NCBI GenBank assembly: GCA_964350265.1
Contig: CAYGJZ010000138.1
Location: forward strand, 1 to 6,260
Origin: BQJD01 sp964350265
GTDB lineage: Bacteria > Pseudomonadota > Gammaproteobacteria > Arenicellales > CAJQKF01
DNA length: 6,260 bases
Reading direction: 5' to 3'
Shown here: positions 1 to 5,787 of the stretch, in pieces
Layout: every line of letters starts with the position of its first letter
How positions within the stretch are numbered: the stretch's first letter is position 1
Program-made: the position numbers and the translations under genes
Notes under the pieces: generated by a model
What the model was told of the DNA's origin: nothing
Seen by the model: the letters and a program-made list of their open reading frames with translations, nothing else
Database searches by the model: none

Positions 1-56
1 TTGGCAAGTTGTGCCTCCTCCCGCGCCCGGCGCGAAGTGTACGCAAGTGCGCCGGG
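1..56 (-). pseudogene. Truncated 3' fragment of a second ispB copy, running off the left edge
   Basis: Read on the minus strand from 53 down, this stretch encodes GALAYTSRRAREEAQLAK, residue for residue the same as the C-terminal part of the intact IspB at the right end of the window. At the DNA level about 46 of 58 positions match 5873-5930, and most differences are silent. It is therefore a diverged, once-selected gene copy and not a recent duplicate. The reading frame reaches TGA at 119-117 with no ATG, GTG or TTG in between, and likeness to IspB stops clearly above about position 56. It is a 3' fragment without its 5' part, and the remaining C-terminal codons should lie left of the window. 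The frame just upstream has a weak VE match that could mark a small deletion, but this is uncertain. I infer a remnant left by insertion or recombination at the ispB 3' end. Confidence 0.75.
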
Positions 57-101
57 TGATTCAACGTTTTTGCTGCGGATATCCTGGCTTCGTTCAGGAG
101 C

Positions 102-130
102 TTGAAGAGTGGATGATCAAATGCTAATAT
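102..130 (+). promoter_or_regulatory. Predicted sigma70-type promoter of the AraC-type regulator gene
   Basis: TTGAAG at 102-107 matches four of six bases of the -35 consensus. A 17-bp spacer leads to TAATAT at 125-130, preceded by TG at 122-123 in the extended -10 position. The expected transcription start is near 137, giving a leader of about 27 nt before the ATG at 164. The Fur-box-like site covers the -10 element, so a bound repressor would block RNA polymerase. Prediction from sequence only. Confidence 0.55.
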
Positions 131-153
131 TTCTCATTCGCATCTAATCATCC
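111..153. repeat. 43-bp imperfect palindrome centred on the Fur-like site
   Basis: GGATGAT at 111-117 pairs exactly with ATCATCC at 147-153. The inner arms ATGCTAAT (121-128) and ATTCGCAT (136-143) pair at seven of eight positions around the same centre, base 132. Overall 15 of 21 position pairs are complementary. The symmetry extends well beyond a 19-bp Fur box. Because the predicted transcription start lies inside it, it is more likely a DNA operator (several protein dimers, or two regulators) than an RNA hairpin. It ends just before the Shine-Dalgarno sequence. Confidence 0.6.
123..141 (+). promoter_or_regulatory. Fur-box-like operator
   Basis: GCTAATATTTCTCATTCGC matches the classical 19-bp Fur consensus at 12 of 19 positions by hand alignment, including the GxTAAT left arm and the TCATT right arm. 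With two flanking bases on each side it forms an ATGC...GCAT dyad. It overlaps the predicted -10 and start site of the regulator gene, the usual place for iron-dependent repression, and the downstream genes are of the siderophore-uptake kind. No comparable site was seen in the 1058-1171 gap before the receptor gene. Confidence 0.65.
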
Positions 154-163
154 GGAGAAGGGG

Positions 164-1057
164 ATGAACGTCGCCGTCGCCAAGGACCAACCCGATCGTT
201 TCTTTTCCTGTTCGCCTTGTCCGGGAATTCTGTTCGGCGGCTATGATGCCAAGTACACGACGAATGTTCAGATCCAGGCGGTTGAGCGTCCGGGGCTCTT
301 CATCGGGCTGATGCTGTCGGGTCGCTCAACGTCGGTTGGGATCGATGGCGTGGGTGAACTGCACATTCCGGTAGGTCGCGTGATCTCGGTGGGCTTCCGC
401 GAGGAAACGACGTGCACCAACAGCTACAGGGCCGGCGAGTTCTGTGCCGGCATCGGGATTCACATCGATTTCACGGCGTTGCCGGAAAAGCTGGCGCAAC
501 CACTGGATCGCGTCATTGCCTTTCTCAAGGACCGTTACGAAGGAACTTCCGATCTCGAGGTGCTCCCGGTTTCCACCGAGCTGAACGCATTGGCTGAACA
601 GGCCCTGGCGGAATCCCAGGATGCTCCGTTTCGTGATCTCGAACTCGAGGCGATCCTGTTCAGCTTCCTGGCCCGTGTCTGCCGTGCCATGGAGAGCGAT
701 GGACCGCTGTACCTGCAGGGAGATCTGTCCGTGCGGGAACGCATGCGGGTGGCATTGGTGACCGAGTACCTGCGCACGAATCTCGAAGGTGCCCCGTCGC
801 TCGCAGAGCTGTCCCGGTTGGCTGGCGTCAATGCCGGCACCCTGGCGGACAACTTCAAGACGGCACATGGCCAGACCATCTTCTCGTTCTACCGCAGCCT
901 TCGCCTGGATGCGGCGCGCAGGATCCTGCGATGCGAAGGGGCGTCGATCACCGAAACCGGCATGCGGGTGGGCTTCTCCAGTCCGACGGCCTTCGCCACA
1001 GCCTACCGTCGTCGGTTCGGGCATCCGCCGAGCCAGGAGATCGCGGAGAAAACCTGA
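164..1057 (+). CDS. AraC-family transcriptional regulator, PchR/YbtA-like
   Basis: A 297-residue one-component regulator. The C-terminal AraC DNA-binding domain spans about residues 190-293. Its first helix-turn-helix is around 212-233 (SLAELSRLAGVNAGTLADNF) and its second around 262-283, with the typical GFSSPTAFATAYRRRFG stretch and a PPS motif at 288-290. The wording of this domain (LADNFKTAHGQTIFSFYRSLRL) resembles PchR and YbtA, which bind an internalised ferric siderophore and activate the matching receptor genes. The N-terminal part (about 1-180) has no motif I can name and is presumably the ligand-sensing domain. The ATG is supported by GGAG at 154-157, six bases upstream. A promoter and Fur-box-like site precede it, so it is probably made when iron is scarce. 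It lies 114 bp before the receptor gene on the same strand. Family assignment is firm; the siderophore role is inferred from family likeness and neighbours. Confidence 0.88.
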   Translation: MNVAVAKDQPDRFFSCSPCPGILFGGYDAKYTTNVQIQAVERPGLFIGLMLSGRSTSVGIDGVGELHIPVGRVISVGFREETTCTNSYRAGEFCAGIGIHIDFTALPEKLAQPLDRVIAFLKDRYEGTSDLEVLPVSTELNALAEQALAESQDAPFRDLELEAILFSFLARVCRAMESDGPLYLQGDLSVRERMRVALVTEYLRTNLEGAPSLAELSRLAGVNAGTLADNFKTAHGQTIFSFYRSLRLDAARRILRCEGASITETGMRVGFSSPTAFATAYRRRFGHPPSQEIAEKT

Positions 1058-1079
1058 TTCCGAAAAGCTCTAACTTGAT

Positions 1080-1101
1080 CCCGCGAAGGCGGGGTCGCGG
1101 G
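1080..1101 (+). repeat. GC-rich inverted repeat between regulator and receptor genes
   Basis: CCCGCGA (1080-1086) and TCGCGGG (1095-1101) form a perfect 7-bp inverted repeat around an 8-base spacer. A competing hairpin, CCCGC (1080-1084) with GCGGG (1089-1093) around a GAAG loop, is also possible. No T-run follows, so it is not a standard intrinsic terminator. It may slow read-through from the regulator gene, or be an operator or mRNA-processing hairpin. It lies 71 bp before the receptor start codon. Confidence 0.45.
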
Positions 1102-1117
1102 TGAGTCGCTAACCTTT

Positions 1118-1147
1118 CCGGAGTTCACCAACCCGGTTTTACCGGTT
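1118..1147 (+). promoter_or_regulatory. Possible activator-binding region with repeated CCGG elements
   Basis: CCGG occurs at 1118-1121, 1133-1136 and 1142-1145. The last two begin CCGGTT direct repeats nine bases apart. No convincing -35/-10 pair was found in 1058-1171, which fits a promoter needing an activator. AraC-type proteins usually bind direct repeats, so this is a candidate site for the upstream regulator. The elements are short and the DNA is GC-rich, so chance is a real alternative. Confidence 0.2.
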
Positions 1148-1171
1148 CAACATCCCGGACGAGGTTTGTCG

Positions 1172-3313
1172 ATGCCACGCTTTTCTTTCTCGACCCTGCT
1201 TGTCGCCAGTTCCATCACGTCGTCCGCGGTAGCGTTTGCCGGACAGGGGCCAATCGAACTGGGCACCATGTACATCAACGCCGACAAGCGCGCTGAGCAA
1301 ATCCGCGAGCAGCCGCGTGCGGTCACGGTGCTGACGGAGGAGGATCTCCGGTCCTCGCCCACGGAGCCGGGTGCGTCGATCGCGCGACGTACGCCGGGGG
1401 TTGCGTTCTCTGGTTTCGGTCAGCCCGGTACTGATTTCCTCAACATTCGCGGTGTCGGGCCGCTGGGCTATCCGCTAAGTGCCTCCGATCATACCGTTGC
1501 GTACTCGGTGAATGAGGTGCCGACCTCGACCTTTGGTTTCCCGCCGAGCACTTTCGACATGGAGCAGATCGAAGTGCTGCGCGGCCCACAAGGCACACTG
1601 TTCGGGCGCAATGCGCTGGCGGGCGGATTGAACTTCGTGCCACGCGCAGCGGACGGGGAACGCGACCGTCGAGTCGCCATCGAGGCGGGCAGCGAAGGTC
1701 ACCGGTTGCTGGATGCGGCGACCGGGGGATGGCTCGTGGAGGATACGCTGGCCGGTCGTCTCGCTGTTCGCTTCCGCGACTTCGATGGCGATGTGCCCAA
1801 CCCTGTCACCGGAGACACCGAAGGGGGCGCCTCGTTGTCTGCAGGTCGATTTTCCCTGGCCGGGTTTAGCGACAGCGGCTGGATGGTGTCGTCCATGTTC
1901 CAGTTGGATGACGCGGAAAGTCACAACTCCTACCTGCTGTACTACGAGCATCCCGATTTTCCCGTAAGCGGCGAGGACCGGTCCCCCGAGCATAGCCGCG
2001 AGAACCGCCAGGTCACCATCAACGCGGAGAAGGAGTTCGCAGATCTGCTGTTTACCTCGCTCACCGGCTTCCAGAGGCAGGACCTGACCGGCGAGATCGG
2101 CGCCTCTGACGCCTACCTGTTCTCGGCGTTCACCGGATTGCCCGAGAGTACGTTCATCAACCCCGCTACCGACTACTTCCTGACCGAGGAGCGGGAGGAC
2201 ATCTTCAGCCAGGAAGTGCGCTTGTCGTCGCAGGACGACGGCGGGGCCTCCTGGGTGGCCGGTGCCAACTATTATCGGCCAGACTACGAGGGAAGGCGGG
2301 ATGCGGCGAACGCGTTGCAACCCACCTCCAACGGTGTGACCGACGTGGAAATCGATACCGAGTCCTGGTCGGTGTTCGCCGACGGCACCTGGCCGGTAAG
2401 CGACCGGCTGCGCATCTCCGGTGGCATTCGGCGCGGACAGGAGTCCCAGTCGGTCGAGGGTCGGTACGTGTCGAACGGCGCACCGGGTACCGTGACTGAG
2501 TTCCTGCAGTCCGACAGTATCGAAGACGACTACACCACGGGGAGGTTGGGACTATCCCACGACCTGAACGATTCCACCGTCGGGTACCTGTCCTGGTCGC
2601 GGGGATATGCTGCGGGTGGATACGAGAAACTGCTCGTGGGGTCTTCCACCGGCGTGCCCGCGGAGCCATTCCGGCCGGCATCCATCGACTCCTGGGAGGC
2701 AGGCATCAAGTTTGCCACGGCGGATGAACGCATTCGTTTCAACGTCGCCGCATTCCACAACGATGTACACGACGGCCAGATGTATGACTATGCCTTCGAT
2801 GGGGGCACGTTGGTGTACTTCTTCACCAACCAGGACTACCGCAGTTACGGCCTGGAATTCGATGGCGAGATCCAGGTCATGGATGCCCTGCGACTGCGCG
2901 CCACGTTGACGTTGCTGGACAGTGAAATGGCTAACGTGTCAGCAACCACCAATACCGGCGCAAAGAACGGCAACGAGGTGCCACTGGCACCCGGTGTCAC
3001 CGCGTCGCTGGGGCTGGACTACACCTTGCCCATGGACGTGATGGGCCAGCCAGGCTCGATGACCGCATCGCTGGACTGGTCCCATGTCGGTGAGCGCTCG
3101 GCGGACATCGCCAACCGCTTCGACCTGCCTGCCTACGATATCGTCAATGCGCGGCTCTCCTTCCAGCGCGGCGATGTCACGTTCTACGCGTTTGCCAACA
3201 ACATGACGGACGAACGCCCGGTGCACTTCGGCTCGGAATACACGCCGACCGTTCACTCCGCGTCGGTGGGAACCGGCCGCGTGATCGGCCTGGGAATCTC
3301 GAAGGCGTTCTGA
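1172..3313 (+). CDS. TonB-dependent outer-membrane receptor, probably for a ferric siderophore
   Basis: A 713-residue precursor from the ATG at 1172, within the usual size range of iron-complex receptors. GAGG at 1161-1164 is well placed for this start; the in-frame TTG at 1166 is too close to it. A signal peptide with hydrophobic core STLLVASSITSSAVAFA probably ends after Ala23. A TonB-box-like stretch follows (IELGTMYI, about 28-35). The plug domain (about 45-160) carries the signature LRGPQGTLFGRNALAGG at 136-152. The rest forms the 22-stranded beta barrel, ending ISKAF with the C-terminal phenylalanine recognised by the outer-membrane assembly machinery. It would bind a ferric siderophore outside the cell and import it with energy from TonB-ExbBD, which is not encoded here. 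The adjacent PchR/YbtA-like regulator and FptX-like permease favour a siderophore over cobalamin or carbohydrate. The ligand is unknown. Confidence 0.93.
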   Translation: MPRFSFSTLLVASSITSSAVAFAGQGPIELGTMYINADKRAEQIREQPRAVTVLTEEDLRSSPTEPGASIARRTPGVAFSGFGQPGTDFLNIRGVGPLGYPLSASDHTVAYSVNEVPTSTFGFPPSTFDMEQIEVLRGPQGTLFGRNALAGGLNFVPRAADGERDRRVAIEAGSEGHRLLDAATGGWLVEDTLAGRLAVRFRDFDGDVPNPVTGDTEGGASLSAGRFSLAGFSDSGWMVSSMFQLDDAESHNSYLLYYEHPDFPVSGEDRSPEHSRENRQVTINAEKEFADLLFTSLTGFQRQDLTGEIGASDAYLFSAFTGLPESTFINPATDYFLTEEREDIFSQEVRLSSQDDGGASWVAGANYYRPDYEGRRDAANALQPTSNGVTDVEIDTESWSVFADGTWPVSDRLRISGGIRRGQESQSVEGRYVSNGAPGTVTEFLQSDSIEDDYTTGRLGLSHDLNDSTVGYLSWSRGYAAGGYEKLLVGSSTGVPAEPFRPASIDSWEAGIKFATADERIRFNVAAFHNDVHDGQMYDYAFDGGTLVYFFTNQDYRSYGLEFDGEIQVMDALRLRATLTLLDSEMANVSATTNTGAKNGNEVPLAPGVTASLGLDYTLPMDVMGQPGSMTASLDWSHVGERSADIANRFDLPAYDIVNARLSFQRGDVTFYAFANNMTDERPVHFGSEYTPTVHSASVGTGRVIGLGISKAF

Positions 3314-3317
3314 CGTG

Positions 3318-4553
3318 ATGCGCGAGGGAACCGCGGGCATCGTCCTGCTGGCGGCGATTATCGGTCTTCCCGCTGCCTTCTTCACCATTGCGCTGCCGGC
3401 GCAGATGCGTGACGGAGGTGCCTCGCTTGCGGAGATCGGCCTGGTGTGGGTCGTCTGGCTGCCTTCGGCACTGAAGTGGACCTGGGCACCCTGGCTGGAG
3501 CGCCTCGCACTGTCCGCGCGGGTGCGGACCCGGGCGATCGCGGCGCTGGCGGTCGCACTGGCTCTTGGCTTCCTGCCGGTGGCCGTGCTGGCCGAACGCA
3601 TGGCGACCGGTCCGCTGGTCTTGTTGGCAGTGCTCTGCGCGGCACTGGCGCTGAGCATCCAGTTGCTCTATGCCGGCTGGGCGATGCGCTTTCTGGACGA
3701 GGATCAACGCGGACGCGCAAACGGCTTTGCCGCCGGTGGCATGGTGCTCGGGGGAATCATCGGTGGCGGCCTCATACCCTGGGCGGCGGGGCTGCTGGGG
3801 TGGTGGGCCGTGGTTCTCGCAACGAGTACGGTGATGGTTCTCGCCGGTTTCGCTGGCGTTCTGCTTCGAGACCAGGAGGGTGTGCCTGCCGCGGTGCCGG
3901 ACGCGGCATTCAAGGAGGGCATCTCGGTGTTGCGTCGAGGCCCGCTGGTTGTCTGCCTGCTGTTGATCGCCATGGCAAGTGGTGCCGATGTCACGTTGCC
4001 CGCCAGACTGGTCGATGCCGGCATCGCGCCAGACCAGGCGGCACTCCTGCTTGGTAGCCTCGCAACCGCCCTGATCGTTCCTGTGTCGTTGCTTTCGGGT
4101 TGGCTCGTATCGAAAGTCGGGGTCGGTCCGTGCGCACTGGTCTGCGCGGTGCTCAAGGGCGCGGTGCTGCTCGCGCTTGCCGTTTCGCCCGCTGGCGCCG
4201 GCACCCAGGTGGCCACGCTCTCGGTGATCGACTTCGTGCTCGCCGGCGCGTTCACGGTTCTGACCTGGCAGTTCTACATGCAGCAGGCCAAGGGCAGGGT
4301 GCCGGTCGCCGCCTATGCGGTGTTGACATCCCTGGACGCGTTGATTCGCTTCGTCGGCGCGATCTGCGCTGGTCTGCTGGCGCAGGCGGCCGGCTACGCC
4401 TCCCTGTTCGGGCTTGCCGCTGTGGTTACACTCGGTGCGGGGGTTGCCGTGGCCTGGGTGGGCGGCCGGCAGGTGCGTCACGCCAGCGTGTACATCGAGA
4501 AGGTTGACGCGGACAACGATGAGGGAGGGCTCGATGTCAATGCAAGTCGTTGA
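3318..4553 (+). CDS. Major facilitator superfamily permease, RhtX/FptX/AmpG-like, probable siderophore importer
   Basis: A 411-residue, strongly hydrophobic inner-membrane protein with about 12 predicted membrane segments and a charged C-terminal tail (about 383-411). Several passages fit the RhtX/FptX and AmpG-like branch of the superfamily: the first helix followed by ALPAQMRDGGASLAEIGL (25-42), the loop PSALKWTWAPWLERL (49-63), and RGRANGFAAGGMVLGGIIGG (131-150). RhtX and FptX are single-protein permeases that carry rhizobactin and pyochelin across the inner membrane without an ABC transporter. ATG 3318 is chosen over the preceding in-frame GTG 3315. It lies four bases after the receptor stop, with only a weak GAAGG at 3301-3305, so translation is probably coupled. 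Membership of the superfamily is clear. The siderophore substrate rests on subfamily likeness and position after the receptor; an AmpG-like muropeptide role is less likely here. Confidence 0.82.
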   Translation: MREGTAGIVLLAAIIGLPAAFFTIALPAQMRDGGASLAEIGLVWVVWLPSALKWTWAPWLERLALSARVRTRAIAALAVALALGFLPVAVLAERMATGPLVLLAVLCAALALSIQLLYAGWAMRFLDEDQRGRANGFAAGGMVLGGIIGGGLIPWAAGLLGWWAVVLATSTVMVLAGFAGVLLRDQEGVPAAVPDAAFKEGISVLRRGPLVVCLLLIAMASGADVTLPARLVDAGIAPDQAALLLGSLATALIVPVSLLSGWLVSKVGVGPCALVCAVLKGAVLLALAVSPAGAGTQVATLSVIDFVLAGAFTVLTWQFYMQQAKGRVPVAAYAVLTSLDALIRFVGAICAGLLAQAAGYASLFGLAAVVTLGAGVAVAWVGGRQVRHASVYIEKVDADNDEGGLDVNASR

Positions 4554-5742
4554 CGCGCACGCAGGTCGAACGGGTCTGTCCTGGGTCGCACCCGGTTTTG
4601 AACCGGTAGAGCGGGCGTTCCTCCAGTTGCAACAACGACCGGAGGAACTGGGCAGTGCACTGTGCGTGTATCGGGATGGCCGCGCCGTCGTCGACCTGTG
4701 GGCCGGCCACGATTCCCCGCGCCGATGTCGTCCCTGGCGGCGCGATACCGTGGTCAGCCTGTTCTCGGCCGGGAAGGTGCTGACGGCGCTGTGCCTTCTG
4801 CACCTGGTGGATCGTGGTCGGGCACGCCTGGACGACCCGGTGGCGGCCCACTGGCCATCGTTCGCCCGTGCAGACCGGGAGGCGAAGGAACGGGTTACGC
4901 TCGACCACCTGCTGCACCACAGCGCCGGATTGCCGACGGCGCGAACCAACCGCCCGGGGGATGTCTATCACTGGGCGCGCATGGTGTCCGCCCTCGAGCG
5001 GGCGCCGCTGCTCTGGCCTGCGGGCCGGGTGACCGCCTATCACGCGGTTACCTTCGGACACCTGGTGGGCGAGGTGGTGCGACGGATTTCCGGGCAGATG
5101 CCCTCCGAGTACTTTGCCGAGCACTTCGCCGGACCGTTGGGTCTTGACCTGTCGTCAAGACTGCTGTCGACGCAGCGTGACCGCCTGGCGACCTGTGACG
5201 GCTATGGCTGGAGAACCCGGTTGCGTTGTGCGGTCATGACACGTGCCGTGCCCCGTTTCGGTGGCTGGCACGCGCAGTATTTCCGGCCGTGCAGCAACGA
5301 CTATCACCCGAGCAGCCCACGCTGGCAGAACTGCGAAGCGCCGGCGATTACCGGCTTCGGCACGGCCGAGGGGCTTGCCCGCCTCTACGCGATGCTGGCC
5401 GGGGGCGGTACACTCGAAGGTCGTCGGGTGCTGTCCGCGGAACTGTCGGAGAAGATCGCCAAGGAACGCCCGGCGCCGGTACGGGACCTCGGTATCCGGC
5501 ATGACGTCCGGGTGGGTCTTGGACTGTACTTCAATCTTGCGCCGATGGCGGATCTTGGCCCGAACCCGAACAGCTTCGGTCATGTCGGCATGGGGGGCGT
5601 GACTTCATTTGCCGACCCGGACCACCGCATCGGGTTCGGCTACCTGTGCAACCATCTCTACCAGCCCACCGCGAAGAGCAGTTCGATCATCGGCGAGCGT
5701 GCGACTCGACTCGCCAGCGTTCTCTACGACTGCCTGGCGTGA
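4534..5742 (+). CDS. Serine hydrolase of the beta-lactamase (class C)/EstB esterase family
   Basis: 402 residues from the ATG at 4534. GGGAGG at 4523-4528 sets this start, and an upstream extension to 4414 would lie deep inside the permease gene. The catalytic S-x-x-K is Ser78-Ala-Gly-Lys81 in VVSLFSAGKVLTAL. Tyr169 in AYHAVTFGHLVGEVV stands at the expected second-motif position. FGHVGMGG (His350-Val-Gly352) replaces the KTG box. The passages GFGTAEGLARLYAMLAGGG and SFADPDHRIGFGYLCNHL are typical of esterase or lipase members of the family such as EstB and LipD, so cleavage of an ester or amide is more likely than drug resistance. No signal peptide or membrane segment is seen, which predicts a cytoplasmic enzyme. 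It overlaps the permease gene by 20 nt, so the two are probably translationally coupled. I infer that it acts on the imported ligand, perhaps hydrolysing the siderophore to free iron. The fold is well supported; the substrate is a guess. Confidence 0.86.
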   Translation: MSMQVVDAHAGRTGLSWVAPGFEPVERAFLQLQQRPEELGSALCVYRDGRAVVDLWAGHDSPRRCRPWRRDTVVSLFSAGKVLTALCLLHLVDRGRARLDDPVAAHWPSFARADREAKERVTLDHLLHHSAGLPTARTNRPGDVYHWARMVSALERAPLLWPAGRVTAYHAVTFGHLVGEVVRRISGQMPSEYFAEHFAGPLGLDLSSRLLSTQRDRLATCDGYGWRTRLRCAVMTRAVPRFGGWHAQYFRPCSNDYHPSSPRWQNCEAPAITGFGTAEGLARLYAMLAGGGTLEGRRVLSAELSEKIAKERPAPVRDLGIRHDVRVGLGLYFNLAPMADLGPNPNSFGHVGMGGVTSFADPDHRIGFGYLCNHLYQPTAKSSSIIGERATRLASVLYDCLA

Positions 5743-5787
5743 TCACGCCGTCGCGTACCGTCCACCGCGGGCAAACCGCATCCCCGG

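Noticed and set aside
1166..1171. TTG at 1166 as the receptor start
   Set aside because: It lies one base after the only Shine-Dalgarno-like sequence. ATG 1172 has proper spacing and begins a good signal peptide.
1475..2320. A 281-codon open frame on the minus strand inside the receptor gene
   Set aside because: Antisense shadow of a clear TonB receptor, with no domain pattern of its own.
4414..4533. N-terminal extension of the hydrolase to an upstream ATG at 4414
   Set aside because: It would overlap the permease by 140 nt, shows no family likeness and lacks a ribosome-binding site as good as that at 4523-4528.
3318..4553. AmpG muropeptide permease linked to beta-lactamase induction
   Set aside because: AmpG-like passages plus a beta-lactamase-fold neighbour suggested this, but the operon begins with a TonB receptor under a PchR/YbtA-like regulator and a Fur-like site, which fits siderophore import better.
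3177..4949. A 590-codon open frame on the minus strand crossing the receptor, permease and hydrolase genes
   Set aside because: It is antisense to three well-supported genes, is rich in Arg, His, Gln and Ser with no recognisable domain, and is the kind of shadow frame common in high-GC DNA.
4534..5742. Antibiotic-resistance beta-lactamase
   Set aside because: No export signal, second and third motifs differ from true class C enzymes, and the conserved passages are those of esterase-type members.
5767..5779. GCGG/CCGC mini-hairpin between the hydrolase and ispB stops as a terminator
   Set aside because: Only four base pairs and no T-run on either strand; too weak to call.
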